From Microcoleus sp. FACHB-68 (GTDB lineage Bacteria; Cyanobacteriota; Cyanobacteriia; Cyanobacteriales; Oscillatoriaceae): a stretch of 64,000 bases of DNA. The position numbers and the translations under genes are program-made. The notes under the pieces are model-generated. The model was not told the origin of the DNA, ran no database searches, and saw nothing but the letters and a program-made list of their open reading frames with translations. Each line of letters opens with the position of its first letter. Positions within the stretch are counted from its first letter, which is position 1. Shown in pieces: positions 1-9,439 of the stretch. The DNA lies in assembly GCF_014695715.1 (NCBI RefSeq), contig NZ_JACJOT010000007.1, forward strand, positions 62,001 through 126,000. The letters run 5' to 3'.

Positions 1-134
1 AGCCGTTTTCGCAAATCTGTGATCTCAGCTACAGAGAGTCCTTTGTAGTCAATCACAATTGCGATTTGAGACTGACTCAAATTTTCTTTGAGTTCAGCAA
101 TCGCCGCATTTTTTTCTGCGTATGTTCTACCCAC
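1..134 (-). CDS. rplJ: 50S ribosomal protein L10, 5' part only (runs off window start)
   Basis: The N-terminal 44 codons of ribosomal protein L10, the base of the L7/L12 stalk, read leftward from a GTG codon at 134. The start is fixed by a strong Shine-Dalgarno AAGGAGGTG about 8 bases upstream. The translation begins VGRTYAEKNAAIAELKENL and continues through the IDYKGLSVAEITDLR segment typical of L10. It is the last visible gene of the secE-nusG-rplK-rplA-rplJ cluster, and rplL would be expected next, outside the window. About 300 bases separate it from rplA, and that gap holds an L10-type leader. The start and identity are secure; the rest of the protein cannot be seen. Confidence 0.92.
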   Translation of the reverse strand, partial: MGRTYAEKNAAIAELKENLSQSQIAIVIDYKGLSVAEITDLRKR

Positions 135-214
135 TGTTCTTTCACCTCCTTAACTGGGTAACGTTGGCAGAAAGTCAAAAGTCAGAAGTTAAAATTCATT
201 CTTCGTCTTTCAAA

Positions 215-375
215 CCAACCAATCAAAAACCCCGGACATTCTGCCGGGGTTACCCACACTCCTGATGCCATGTTGGTAAAAGCCACAACATTGGCTATTC
301 AGGAGTTTAGGGCGCAAACCTCGGCAGGAAATTAAGCCATTGGCTCCTGCTGTCTCTGGAGATCGCCTATTTAAT
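215..375 (-). promoter_or_regulatory. L10 (rplJL) mRNA leader with terminator-like hairpin
   Basis: The rplA-rplJ spacer is strongly structured on the minus strand. A perfect 8-bp stem (244-251 paired with 228-235, AACCCCGG/CCGGGGTT, 8-base loop) is followed by a short T run and resembles an intrinsic terminator or attenuator. It lies about 95 bases before the rplJ start. Upstream (about 260-375) are further complementary G/C-rich segments. L10 leaders that bind the L10-L7/L12 complex are known in this exact position in many bacteria. The hairpin is seen directly; the autoregulatory role is inferred from position and family knowledge. Confidence 0.65.
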
Positions 376-443
376 TCATGCTGAGTTGTCAATTTTGAAT
401 TTTGAATTCATTCACAATTCAACATCCAAAATTTAAACTTTTC

Positions 444-1160
444 TTAGGCTGCATCAGTCATTTTTAGGTCGCGCAGGGTGCTGACATCGACTTGAATCGA
501 TGGACCCATTGTGGCGGATATATACACAGTGCGCCAATACCGGCCTTTCGCGCCTGTCGGGCGATTACGGTCTATGCACTCTTGCACGGCTTTCAAGTTC
601 AACAGCAGGTCTTCTGGGGTAAAAGAAGCCTTACCGAACAAGATGTGAACAATGCCGGTGCGGTCTGCACGAAACTCCAGTTTACCAGCTTTGAACTCTG
701 CAATTGCGCCGGCAAGATCGAAAGTTACCGTACCACCTTTTGGGGATGGCATCAAACCGCGTGGACCCAATAGCTTACCGAGTTTTGCCACCTGCGGCAT
801 CACATCCGGGGTCGCAATCAGTTTATCAAAGTCCATCCGGCCTTTTTGGATTTCGTCAATCAGTTCCTCAGAACCGACAACATCCGCGCCGGCGCTGGAG
901 GCTTCCGTTACTTTTTCCCCCCGCGCAATCACAGCCACCCGAACCGTTTGACCTGTTCCCTTGGGCAGTGCGACTGTTGTCCGTAGCTGTTGGTCTGTAT
1001 ATTTGGGGTCAATGCCTAACCGAATATGAGCTTCCGCAGATTCAGGAAACTTGGCCGTAGCAGTTTCCTTCAACAGCTGGATTGCTTCTGACGGTTCATA
1101 AGGCCGATCTTCGACCTTCTTTGTGAGTTCTTGTAATCGACGCGATAGTTTTTTCGCCAT
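444..1160 (-). CDS. rplA: 50S ribosomal protein L1
   Basis: L1 forms the mobile stalk of the large ribosomal subunit near the E site and in many bacteria represses its own mRNA. The 238-residue product has the normal bacterial length. It shows the family motifs [14 protein letters not shown] (about residues 132-145), [10 protein letters not shown] and [14 protein letters not shown]. The start is ATG at 1160, with GGAGAGAC just upstream on the minus strand. It follows rplK after a 118-base gap and precedes the L10 leader. Nothing is unusual in the protein. Confidence 0.97.
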   Translation of the reverse strand: MAKKLSRRLQELTKKVEDRPYEPSEAIQLLKETATAKFPESAEAHIRLGIDPKYTDQQLRTTVALPKGTGQTVRVAVIARGEKVTEASSAGADVVGSEELIDEIQKGRMDFDKLIATPDVMPQVAKLGKLLGPRGLMPSPKGGTVTFDLAGAIAEFKAGKLEFRADRTGIVHILFGKASFTPEDLLLNLKAVQECIDRNRPTGAKGRYWRTVYISATMGPSIQVDVSTLRDLKMTDAA

Positions 1161-1278
1161 TTGTCTCTCCTGGGGTTAATCACGAGGTCTTGCCTCTCCC
1201 CCGATAATGGGTAATTAGCGAAACAATACAAGGATGCGCGGGTGCGCCGATTGATTCGCCACCTAAATTGAAAATCGC

Positions 1279-1704
1279 CTAATCAGCAACCCCAACGCCC
1301 ATATTGCGAGCGGTTCCTTCTACAATTTTCATTGCAGCTTCAACATCGTTGGCGTTGAGATCCGGCATTTTAGTTTCGGCGATTTCGCGGAGCTGTGCTC
1401 GCGTAATCGACCCAACTTTCTTGCGGTTCGGTTCGCCTGAACCGCGTTCGATACCGGCTGCCTTGCGAATAAGCACTGAAGCCGGTGGGGTCTTCAGTAT
1501 AAAGGTGAAACTGCGGTCTTCATAGACAGAAATTTCTACCGGCACGACCAGACCTGCTTGGTCAGATGTTCTGGCGTTATATTCTTTGCAGAACATCATA
1601 ATATTAACGCCGTGCTGACCCAGGGCTGGCCCAATCGGAGGAGCCGGATTGGCTTTCCCCGCCGTGATGGCCAACTTAATGACCGCAACAACTTTCTTTG
1701 CCAT
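1279..1704 (-). CDS. rplK: 50S ribosomal protein L11
   Basis: L11 binds the GTPase-associated centre of 23S rRNA and is needed for factor-dependent GTP hydrolysis. The 141-residue length is standard. The N-terminal domain carries the proline-rich [18 protein letters not shown] motif (residues 19-36). The C-terminal rRNA-binding domain includes [15 protein letters not shown] and a terminal GTARNMGV motif. The ATG is at 1704, only 7 bases after the nusG stop, so the two genes are surely co-transcribed. Start and product are unambiguous. Confidence 0.97.
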   Translation of the reverse strand: MAKKVVAVIKLAITAGKANPAPPIGPALGQHGVNIMMFCKEYNARTSDQAGLVVPVEISVYEDRSFTFILKTPPASVLIRKAAGIERGSGEPNRKKVGSITRAQLREIAETKMPDLNANDVEAAMKIVEGTARNMGVGVAD

Positions 1705-1711
1705 CTATCTA

Positions 1712-2350
1712 TCAGCTCTGTTTCTGAACCTGATTGAACTCCAATTCTACCGGCGTGTCGCGTCCAAAGATCGACAGCAGCACTTTTAGTTTGCTGCGTT
1801 CTGGACTCACTTCAATCACCTCGCCTTCAAATTCTTTGAAGGGACCGGAAAGCACCACAACTTTGTCGCCCACTGCCATGTTGATTTTCACAACCGGCAG
1901 TTGTTCTTCAGCTTGTTTGAAGATGCGTTGAACTTCCGAGAAGCTTAGCGGCATCGGTTTTACGTGTCCGCGTCCGCGCCCGTAGCGACGTTTTTGCTCT
2001 GCCCCGACAAAGTTAATCACATTTGGGGTGTTTTTGACAACCTGCCAGCTGTCATCATCCATCATCATCTTGACGAGCACATAGCCGGGGAAAACTTTTT
2101 CTTCTCCATCTGCTCGCGAACCATCCTTGCGGATTTTGATCGCTCGTGCCTGCGGGATTTCAATCTGAAAAATCCGGTCAGCAACATCCAGCGTTTGAAT
2201 GCGCTGTTCCAGGTTAGCCTTCACCCGCTTTTCACAGCCAGATGCGACTTGAACGGCATACCAACGTGCCTCTTTTTCCGAGGTTGCAGTTGATTCTGTC
2301 GTTTCTTCCTGTTGCGTTGAATAACCCGATTCGTCTGATGCAAAACTCAT
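1712..2350 (-). CDS. nusG: Transcription termination/antitermination protein NusG
   Basis: NusG binds RNA polymerase, modulates elongation and Rho-type termination, and couples transcription to translation. The 212-residue product has a cyanobacterial-type acidic N-terminal extension (about 28 residues). The NGN domain follows (ARWYAVQVASGCEKRV, then FPGYVLVKMMMDDDSW). The C-terminal KOW motif reads VGDKVVVLSGPFKEFEG (about residues 155-175). Its ATG overlaps the secE stop by 4 bases (2347-2350), indicating translational coupling, and rplK starts 7 bases after its stop. Confidence 0.97.
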   Translation of the reverse strand: MSFASDESGYSTQQEETTESTATSEKEARWYAVQVASGCEKRVKANLEQRIQTLDVADRIFQIEIPQARAIKIRKDGSRADGEEKVFPGYVLVKMMMDDDSWQVVKNTPNVINFVGAEQKRRYGRGRGHVKPMPLSFSEVQRIFKQAEEQLPVVKINMAVGDKVVVLSGPFKEFEGEVIEVSPERSKLKVLLSIFGRDTPVELEFNQVQKQS

Positions 2351-2574
2351 CTAAACACCTGTGTAGCTGCCCAATTAAACAAGTTATCCACCAGGTAGAT
2401 GAAAGTTGCCGCAAGAGTTACCATCAAAAGAACGGCAAGCGATTCACTAATCAATTGCTGCCTGGAGGGCCAAACGACTTTTCCCAGTTCCTCTTTTGTT
2501 TCTTCAAAAAAGGTTCTCAGATTAAACCCTGTGGGGGGATTTTGCTGTACTTCTGCTTCGTTTTTCTTGGCCAT
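2347..2574 (-). CDS. secE: Preprotein translocase subunit SecE
   Basis: SecE is the small membrane subunit that clamps SecY in the protein-conducting channel. The reading frame is open back to 2604, but the ATG at 2574 (MAKKNEAEVQQ...) gives a 75-residue product of the usual cyanobacterial size, so this start was chosen. A cytoplasmic amphipathic helix with FFEETKEELGKVVWPSRQQL is the SecE signature. One C-terminal membrane helix follows (about residues 47-67). The stop overlaps the nusG start. It is the first protein gene of the nusG-rpl cluster. Confidence 0.93.
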   Translation of the reverse strand: MAKKNEAEVQQNPPTGFNLRTFFEETKEELGKVVWPSRQQLISESLAVLLMVTLAATFIYLVDNLFNWAATQVFR

Positions 2575-3113
2575 CTCATTGCGGCAATGCAGCCTTCGTT
2601 CCACCTATTCGGCTTGTACTCAGGGAAATTGCCGCCCTCCGTTAATGGTTGATCGCTTGGTTTTTAACTGCCTTAAGGCCAGGAACCTAGAAACCTGTTT
2701 TTTTTTGTAAAAGCTCGCCCCTGCCTAAGAAAAGTCTAGTTAACTTGACTCAGGTTTCGGTTTTTTACTTCACTGAGTACAAATGAGTGTTTTACAGTCC
2801 TTGTTTAACGCCGGCTAGCGCCAACTCTTGGATGCTAGTTTCTTGTCACCTTGTACTCTGTGAGCCGGCAGGAGTTACTTTTTGAATTATATCGCAACGC
2901 TTGATCGCGACTATCTTCTCTTTGCCTGTATTCTCAGGTATGGCGATCGGCTGTTGATCCGAGTTTCACCCACCTGCGGCCTTGAGAGACGGATGCCTTT
3001 CCTCTTGTTTGAACCCCCCTCACAATAAGGCTACCCGAAAGCTTACTCGTCTGATCGCTAACTTAACAGCTCTCAAGACACTTTCGGGCAGAACTTTTAT
3101 GAGAATCGTTCAG
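2575..3113 (-). other. Intergenic region upstream of secE
   Basis: About 540 bases between tRNA-Trp and secE. No convincing open frame is seen; the short plus-strand frames have no recognisable protein features. It probably holds the secE-nusG-rpl promoter and 5' leader, but no promoter hexamers can be assigned with confidence. Confidence 0.4.
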
Positions 3114-3186
3114 CGCGCCCTGGAGGACTTGAACCCCCGACATCAGGTTTTGGAGACCTGCGTTCTACCAACTGAACTAAGAGCGC
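3114..3186 (-). tRNA. trnW: tRNA-Trp (anticodon CCA)
   Basis: Read on the minus strand, 73 bases fold as a cloverleaf. The acceptor arms GCGCTCT and AGGGCGC pair at 7 positions (one G-T) with discriminator G. The D-arm contains AGTTCAGTTGGTAGA. The anticodon stem-loop is CAGGTCTCCAAAACCTG with anticodon CCA, and the T-arm is GGGGGTTCAAGTCCTCC. No CCA tail is encoded. The position between rplS and secE is common in cyanobacteria. Confidence 0.97.
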
Positions 3187-3279
3187 ACGGGTTGAGTTTG
3201 AGCTTGGCATTTACCCTTCGCGTTTTTTATTTTAACGCATTCCGGCATTAATTGCCAGACTGCCAAGCTTAAATTGAAA

Positions 3280-3642
3280 CTAAAAAGGCCGATCAAAGCG
3301 TTGCTTGAGTCGGGTTGCCTTACCAACGCGATCACGCAGGTAATACAGTTTAGCACGACGTACCTTACCGCGACGCAAAATTTGTATGCTCTCAATTCTG
3401 GGGGAATGGAGAAGAAACACACGCTCAACGCCAACACCTTGGAAGACTTTCCGCACCGTGATGGTTTCGCTGATGCCTCCGTTCCGTCTGGCAATCACGG
3501 TTCCTTCATAGGGCTGAACCCGTTCTTTTCCGCCTTCTCTGATTTTTACGCCAACTTTGACGGTATCGCCAACGTTAATGTTTGGCAGATTCGATTTTAA
3601 ATGCTCTGATTCTATCGAGCGGATAATCGCTTCAGCGTTCAT
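3280..3642 (-). CDS. rplS: 50S ribosomal protein L19
   Basis: L19 sits at the 30S-50S interface. The frame is open from a GTG at 3660, but the family normally begins M-N-A-x-x-I-I-R-S-I-E, so the internal ATG at 3642 (120 residues) is preferred; neither start has a clear Shine-Dalgarno. The conserved segments [34 protein letters not shown] and [14 protein letters not shown] are present. It is upstream of tRNA-Trp on the same strand, and the 3661-3905 spacer separates it from the divergent phosphate permease. Confidence 0.95.
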   Translation of the reverse strand: MNAEAIIRSIESEHLKSNLPNINVGDTVKVGVKIREGGKERVQPYEGTVIARRNGGISETITVRKVFQGVGVERVFLLHSPRIESIQILRRGKVRRAKLYYLRDRVGKATRLKQRFDRPF

Positions 3643-3905
3643 ATCGCTTAAAAAACTCACAATTTCTTATATTACATCGAGCGCGAGCAAGAAGTCTAGA
3701 AGATTTCTGAAATATTTCAGAAGCGTTAATGGCCCGGTAGGACGCTCCAGATACAAGAGCTGGAAAATTGGCCGGCAAAAGGGACTTCAGAAAGACTTAT
3801 TAGATACAATCCTTTGGATTGATCAAAATCAAGGCCAACAAATGAAACCGTATCATATTTAGAGAGTTCATTCCTTAATCCCCAATCTGAACCCCTAAAA
3901 TCGAT

Positions 3906-5219
3906 ATGGCTGTTTTGCTACCACTGCTCGCCTTTTATGTTGCCTGGAACCTAGGGGCAAACGATGTAGCCAACTCGATGGGAACCTCTGTGGGGTCAAA
4001 AGCACTGACCCTGCGGCAAGCGCTCGTTGTTGCCGGCATCCTAGAATTCACCGGCGCTGTGTTATTTGGCCAAAGCGTCTCCAGCACCATCGCCACTCAA
4101 ATTGTTGATCCTGCTGTATTTGCCGCCCAACCAACCGTCCTACTCACCGGCATGGTTTCAGTGATGATAGCCTGCGGGTTGTGGGTGCAAGTCGCAACCA
4201 GTCGGGGCTGGCCGGTTTCCTCCTCCCATGCGGTGGTTGGCGCAATTGCCGGCTTCACTTGGGTAGCAGCCGGTGTGGGCGCGGTTAACTGGTCAGATAT
4301 TGGCACAATTTCCCTCACCTGGATCGCAACACCCTTCGTGAGTGGCATCATCGCCGCCGGCTTCTACAGCGCCGTCAAACGATGGATTCTCGATGGCAGT
4401 GAGCCGATGCACCAGCTACGTGAATGGATTCCCTGGCTTAGTTCAGCACTGCTGGGTGTATTTGGGGTAATTGTACTGCCCACCCTCAGCGCCCCTGTGC
4501 ACGCTTGGCTCGTCAACCGTTTCGGTTTAAATATTCCCGCCCATGATTTGCCTTTGGCGATCGGTGCCGGTGCGGCAGTTTGCCTGACATTAATGAGTTG
4601 GGCACAGTTAGACAAGGCAAAAGCAAAAACCGGAGAAACTTTAAACTCGCCGCCGGCTACTGAACTTCCCCTTGCCTCATCGAGTTCAGCACTCACCGTC
4701 GAACGACAATTGGCACGGTTTCAAATCTTAAGCGCTTGCTTCGTTGCCTTCGCCCACGGATCGAATGATGTGGGTAATGCTGTAGCACCCTTAGCGGCAA
4801 TCGCTTACATTCGCAACACCGGCTCAGTTCCCGCAGCCGGTTTTACCGTCCCTCTGTGGATTTTAGTGCTGGGGGGTGCCGGCATCGTTGCCGGTTTAGC
4901 GGTTTTGGGGAAAAAAGTAATTACCACAGTCGGGGAAGATATCATTCCCCTACAGCCAAGTGGCGGTTTCTGCGCGGAATTAGCCACAGCCACCACAGTT
5001 TTAATCGCCTCCAGATTAGGACTGCCGGTTTCGACTTCTCACGCTCTAGTTGGCGGAGTTATAGGAATTGGGCTTGTCCAAAGCTTGTTCAAAACCGGCT
5101 CTCAAACTCCGATTCGCTTCCAAACTCTTCAGGGAATTTTCTTAGCCTGGGTAATTACCGTGCCAATTGCCGCCGGCTTGAGTGCCGGCATTTTTGCCCT
5201 TGCGCGTCAGCTCCTGTAG
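3906..5219 (+). CDS. PiT-family inorganic phosphate transporter
   Basis: A 437-residue polytopic inner-membrane protein of the PiT family, which imports phosphate (often as a metal-phosphate complex) by cation symport. The two inverted-repeat signatures are clear: NLGANDVANSMGTSVGSKAL near residues 16-35 and FAHGSNDVGNAVAPLAAI near 282-299. Each is followed by a serine-rich PVSSSHAVVG or PVSTSHALVGGVIG loop. About ten to eleven hydrophobic segments surround a hydrophilic centre (about 235-265). The ATG at 3906 directly precedes the first helix. It is transcribed alone, divergent from rplS. No Pho box was identified by eye. Confidence 0.93.
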   Translation: MAVLLPLLAFYVAWNLGANDVANSMGTSVGSKALTLRQALVVAGILEFTGAVLFGQSVSSTIATQIVDPAVFAAQPTVLLTGMVSVMIACGLWVQVATSRGWPVSSSHAVVGAIAGFTWVAAGVGAVNWSDIGTISLTWIATPFVSGIIAAGFYSAVKRWILDGSEPMHQLREWIPWLSSALLGVFGVIVLPTLSAPVHAWLVNRFGLNIPAHDLPLAIGAGAAVCLTLMSWAQLDKAKAKTGETLNSPPATELPLASSSSALTVERQLARFQILSACFVAFAHGSNDVGNAVAPLAAIAYIRNTGSVPAAGFTVPLWILVLGGAGIVAGLAVLGKKVITTVGEDIIPLQPSGGFCAELATATTVLIASRLGLPVSTSHALVGGVIGIGLVQSLFKTGSQTPIRFQTLQGIFLAWVITVPIAAGLSAGIFALARQLL

Positions 5220-5622
5220 ATAGCCATCGCTGGAGAAAACCCAAACACAGTTCGCACTTGCCGGCACCTCAACTTCAGGCGCTTGGCGAGTGCCGGTGGA
5301 GATAGCCTTTGATCCCACAAAATGCTCTTAAGGCGAGCGCCTCAACCGCCCGATGCAATTGTATGGATTTTGAAGCAGTACAAGGGTGCCAGACCTGCTA
5401 CGGTAACACAATTGCCAAACTTATGTTCCATCTTTTACAAAGTTGGGCAAAATGATTCCCGCAACCTGTAAAAATGAGGTCTGAGAGAGAAAAACACATT
5501 TCTTTAAGGCGTACTGAGTCCAAACTCGGACTTGATTTGCCAAAATACATAGCAACATTGATAAAACTGATTCAGTTCCAACTTAAAACCTTTGACGGCA
5601 ATAGACTAGAGGTTAAACACTG
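5220..5622. other. Intergenic region, no gene seen
   Basis: About 400 bases between the phosphate permease and the EamA fusion gene. It holds two TGCCGG-type palindromes near 5259-5286 (CACTTGCCGGCACC and GCGAGTGCCGGTG, partly complementary) and a small AGTCC/GGACT stem-loop near 5517-5533. The latter could lie in the leader of the downstream gene. No coding signal was found. Confidence 0.35.
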
Positions 5623-7470
5623 ATGGGGCCACTGGACAACCGACCGGAAAACTTTGCAGCAGGCGATCCTAGGGCAGTAGAAACCGCTCTGAGGGCAGTG
5701 ACTCAGGAGCTGAAACATCTACAGCAAGATTTAATTCTCCAGGTAGCGCAGGATATCACGCGGCTGCTGGGGGAAAAATCACGCCTGAATGAAGATATCG
5801 ACAAGCTGCGAATTCAACAGCAGCAGTTGCGTTTGCAGCAAATTGAAGGCATATCCCAGCAAAACAACGCTCAGCAACAACAGCTAGCTCAGCAACTTGC
5901 CGAAATTGTAGCCAGCCAACTGCAAGAACGCCTGACAACTCGGCTTGACCAGATGGCTGATACCCTTCGCCTCTCGTTGAGCGATGCCTCAATCAAAGCA
6001 CAAAGCTTGGACACGTCTGCTTCTCGTAATCAGCGCAAGGGTAGTGGAGTCTTGCTGGCATCGATGGACGGCACGCTGATGGAGAATTATCAGGCGGTGC
6101 AAGCGGAGATCGACAACAATCAAAGTGCCCTGAGCGAACAGCTCAACCGCTTGAATAGCTTGCAGCAGCAAGGAGAGGTGATTTTGGAGGCACTGGTCAA
6201 TCGTTTGATTGAACAGCTCCAAAATGAAGCGAGTCCGCTGCACACAACGGCTCACCTCACACAAGAAGACATCCAGCGTCTTTTGCAAGGCGCGATGCCG
6301 GCTCAGTTGGGCCAACTGCAAGGTTCTAATAGCACCGGCGTGCTGGATAGGCTGGGGGAAAGAACGCCGCCCATTGCACCAGTTCCGCCAGTGTCAGAGG
6401 CACCTGTTGCTCAACCGGCAGCCGCAACGACTCCGCCGGCAAAACCCGCTTCTTTGGTTCAGGTGGGTTTGGTGCTAGCGCTGATCTCTTCGATGGTGCT
6501 GTCGTTATTTAATGTTTGCCTGAAGATTATTCTCAAGAGTTCGGCATTTCCGACTCGGAGAATCCTTGGGCTTTTCGATCTGCCGGGAGTAATCACCCCT
6601 GGATTTGGAAATTCGCTATTGATTCTGTTGCTGCGAACAATTGTTGTGATCGCTGTGATGCCGATTTTGGCAACGTTCCTCTATCCGCAGGTGTGGCAAG
6701 ACATGAAACGTTTTGTCTCGTCTGGAGATAGTTCTCAGTGGGCAAAAGTTATCGGCAGTGGTTTCTTTTTGTTTCTCTCTCAAGTCCTGATTTATATTGC
6801 CATCGGAAATATTCCCACCGGCATTGCGATCACGATTTTCTTTATTTACCCAATTGTGACGGTATTCGCTTCTTGGGCGCTGTTTGGTGATCGGCCCACG
6901 ATTATTCGTATTTTGGCCATGTGCGTAATTACTGGCGGGGGTGTCTTGGCGCTGCCTAGTGTTACAGCCGGTGCCGCTGGAAATCTTCAGCTTGGTGTTG
7001 GTGCCGCAGTGGGTGCTGGTATCACCTTTGCCGGCTACGTTTTAATGGCGCAGTTGGGACAGAAAAAGCTGCACCCCATTCCTTTTACGCTGGTAGGATT
7101 CCTCTCGATTTTGATCTTTTGTAGTGTCAGTTTGCTAGTGCCTTTACCAAGCAATTTGGCAGTGCAGGTTGATTCAAGTTTGTGGCCCCAGTTAGTGGTG
7201 AGTGGAATTGTTTTAGGGTTGTTTACCCTCGCTAGTTACCTGTTAAATAATTTTGCGATCCGTTATGCCGGTGCGGCGTTAGCTTCAATTATTGGCACAA
7301 GCGGGCCGGCGTTGACGGCTTTGTTTGGCTTTTTGCTGATTCAGGAAACTTTGCAAAGCAAGCAAATTGGGGGCATGGTTTTGGTAACGTTGGGTGTGGC
7401 TGCCATGAGTGTTGAGCGAATGCTCGGTCAGAAAAAGCCAGCCGTTCAGCCGGCTACCGCAACGAAATAA
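5623..7470 (+). CDS. Coiled-coil/EamA (DMT superfamily) fusion membrane protein
   Basis: The 615 residues fall into three parts. Residues 1-235 are soluble and heptad-rich, with long Gln-rich stretches such as LRIQQQQLRLQQIEG, and predict a long coiled coil. Residues about 245-275 are a Pro/Ala linker. Residues about 278-600 hold ten hydrophobic helices in two EamA-type halves of the drug/metabolite transporter superfamily (for example IPTGIAITIFFIYPIVTVFA and the second-repeat segment near LASIIGTSGPALTALFG). Typical EamA permeases are near 300 residues, so the N-terminal half is an addition. The substrate is unknown. A strong terminator follows at once. Confidence 0.8.
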   Translation: MGPLDNRPENFAAGDPRAVETALRAVTQELKHLQQDLILQVAQDITRLLGEKSRLNEDIDKLRIQQQQLRLQQIEGISQQNNAQQQQLAQQLAEIVASQLQERLTTRLDQMADTLRLSLSDASIKAQSLDTSASRNQRKGSGVLLASMDGTLMENYQAVQAEIDNNQSALSEQLNRLNSLQQQGEVILEALVNRLIEQLQNEASPLHTTAHLTQEDIQRLLQGAMPAQLGQLQGSNSTGVLDRLGERTPPIAPVPPVSEAPVAQPAAATTPPAKPASLVQVGLVLALISSMVLSLFNVCLKIILKSSAFPTRRILGLFDLPGVITPGFGNSLLILLLRTIVVIAVMPILATFLYPQVWQDMKRFVSSGDSSQWAKVIGSGFFLFLSQVLIYIAIGNIPTGIAITIFFIYPIVTVFASWALFGDRPTIIRILAMCVITGGGVLALPSVTAGAAGNLQLGVGAAVGAGITFAGYVLMAQLGQKKLHPIPFTLVGFLSILIFCSVSLLVPLPSNLAVQVDSSLWPQLVVSGIVLGLFTLASYLLNNFAIRYAGAALASIIGTSGPALTALFGFLLIQETLQSKQIGGMVLVTLGVAAMSVERMLGQKKPAVQPATATK

Positions 7471-7499
7471 GGGACAAAGGATCGAGGTTTTTAAAAGAG

Positions 7500-7542
7500 C
7501 AGGATGAAGTTATTTGTTTTAACTTCATCCTGTTTTTTTTTT
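7500..7542 (+). terminator. Rho-independent terminator after the EamA fusion gene
   Basis: A 13-bp perfect stem (CAGGATGAAGTTA pairing with TAACTTCATCCTG, loop of about 7 bases) is followed by a run of ten T residues at 7533-7542. It lies 30 bases after the stop codon of the upstream gene. Confidence 0.92.
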
Positions 7543-7630
7543 AGCAGCGTGCGGTTTATTAGTGTTTCTGCCAAGGTTGATTTTTTTAACCGCAGATAAA
7601 GTTAACCGTTAGAGGCGCTTGGGAACGAGA

Positions 7631-9148
7631 TTAAGGCAACCATCGAGGACGCAACCCGGCAAAAGGTAGTTGTTCGGGTTGTATTTTGCTGTCAGCATCT
7701 TCTGACAAAGGCATCACCGGCAGCAACCACAGGTTACTGGTTGTAATGGTTTCACCGGCATCTGTACGGGGGGAGATTCCTAAAGTTTGGTTTTGTCGAT
7801 CAATGACAATTTGATCAAACAAAATTGCCAATCCATCTGTTGCTACACTTATTTGCACATCTCGCTGTTTCGGTAGCAATACTAGCGGTGTCTGCTTCCC
7901 TGTTTCCAGGTCGATTGCTGCGATATAAGGTTCTTCTCGGTATTCCTTGGTATTTGTTACCAACTGCGTCAGTAGACAGTAAAGGGTTTGCTTTAGTGGA
8001 TCAAATTGAGCGCTGATAATTGAGCCGGTTGTCCGCAGCAGTTCTTTCTGAACCCCTTGGTTTGTTACTAAAAATAGCGAGCGGGTGTAATCCTGATTAA
8101 ATTGCACCATTGCTGCTGCTGAACCATCTTGAGAAAAGCTGAGTAATCTGCCAAATTTAGGCAAAAAATCAAGCGGTTTTATCTGAGATTTCCCTTCCGG
8201 TTGCAGTGGTAAAATTGCGATCCCTTGTCCTTGGGCAATTGCCAAAGAATTTCCATCTGGATGAATCACAAACTCGCCTCCCGGTTGGCTTTCCAGACGT
8301 CTAGCTTCTGCCGGCGGCTGAATAACCCATAACCCAAAATCGCTGCCTGGATTGCGCCGGCTCACGCGCTGAACTACAACGGTTTTTCCATCGGGCGACA
8401 AATCAAATTTAAGATTTTGGTAATTTTTGCTATCTAAAACTCGGTCAATTTTTCCAGGGGGTTCAGAACTTGAAGAAGATTCTCCAGGTGAATTTGGATG
8501 AATGCCGGTTGTGACGGTGTAAAGCTGGGCATCAAACGCGTTTTGCTGAGTTTTTGAGCGTTCTTGAGCAGAAAATAAAATGCGATCACCGGCTGGATAG
8601 GGCTTAAAGTCCATCACCATTAAATCGGGCGGGGTGAGGGCAATTGCTTGCTGCTGCTGGGAAAGATTGACTAATATTAATTTCCCGGCTTCTGTGCCGG
8701 TGACACCGAGATAGACAAACGCCCGATCTCGGCTGCTAAACTTACCTGTAAACGGCTGAATTTGCGCTCCTTTGCCGGTATTACGGCTGTAGCGTTCCTG
8801 CGCCCCCTGTAGCAGCAGTTCATAGGAATTACCATAAGGAGCCGGTCTTTCCAGCGTATAAGCCATTCTTCTTCCAGCCCAGCTTATTTTACCTTCCAGA
8901 GGCGGCTCAATTCGCAGGTTCTTTTCCACACTGGCGCGATCCATTGGGCGCGTGAAGGTAACGATAAAAGATTTCTCTTCCGCCCCAACTTGTTTACCCT
9001 GCCAGCTAAAATCCCGCACACGAGGCACAGTCCGATCTCCCTGCCACAACAACAACCCGATTAGCACACTCAGCACTAGCATCAGGATAATAGCTACCCG
9101 GTCAATCGGTTGGAGAAATGATTTAGACTTTACATCTGAGCTTGACAT
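7631..9148 (-). CDS. Membrane-anchored protein with Ig-like domain and beta-propeller-like repeats
   Basis: A 505-residue protein of uncertain function. One N-terminal membrane helix (about residues 17-35) probably anchors it with the bulk outside the cytoplasm. Residues about 40-115 resemble a bacterial Ig-like (SbsA/Big_5 type) domain, with the FIVTFTRPMDRASVEKNLRI pattern. From about 140 on, repeated strands with motifs such as FDLSPDGKTVVVQ, FVIHPDGNSLAIAQ and LLSFSQDGSAAAMVQ look like TolB/WD40-type propeller blades. It is monocistronic, with roughly 290 bases of AT-rich spacer upstream. A role in envelope structure or substrate binding is possible but unproven. Confidence 0.75.
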   Translation of the reverse strand: MSSSDVKSKSFLQPIDRVAIILMLVLSVLIGLLLWQGDRTVPRVRDFSWQGKQVGAEEKSFIVTFTRPMDRASVEKNLRIEPPLEGKISWAGRRMAYTLERPAPYGNSYELLLQGAQERYSRNTGKGAQIQPFTGKFSSRDRAFVYLGVTGTEAGKLILVNLSQQQQAIALTPPDLMVMDFKPYPAGDRILFSAQERSKTQQNAFDAQLYTVTTGIHPNSPGESSSSSEPPGKIDRVLDSKNYQNLKFDLSPDGKTVVVQRVSRRNPGSDFGLWVIQPPAEARRLESQPGGEFVIHPDGNSLAIAQGQGIAILPLQPEGKSQIKPLDFLPKFGRLLSFSQDGSAAAMVQFNQDYTRSLFLVTNQGVQKELLRTTGSIISAQFDPLKQTLYCLLTQLVTNTKEYREEPYIAAIDLETGKQTPLVLLPKQRDVQISVATDGLAILFDQIVIDRQNQTLGISPRTDAGETITTSNLWLLPVMPLSEDADSKIQPEQLPFAGLRPRWLP

Positions 9149-9439
9149 CTGCTTAAGGGCTTATCACTTTTTAGATTGAGCGGATCGGAGTTAGGCAGGT
9201 TTTTGATCGGGCACAATTTGGGCGCTGCGATTAATTTTAAGATTTGCTAACCGGCTGTTGAGTTTGGTTCAGGATTCGGTTGCTTATTTTCTTTGCTCTT
9301 ATAAATTTTACCACTCACTCCTTCATCTAAAATTTTAATTTGATTATTCAGTGAGTTGCCAATTGCTTAACGGCTATCTTATTATAGATTTTATAATCAA
9401 TTTTCTCCTTTAAAGTTAAAATTTCTGATTTTAAATCCA

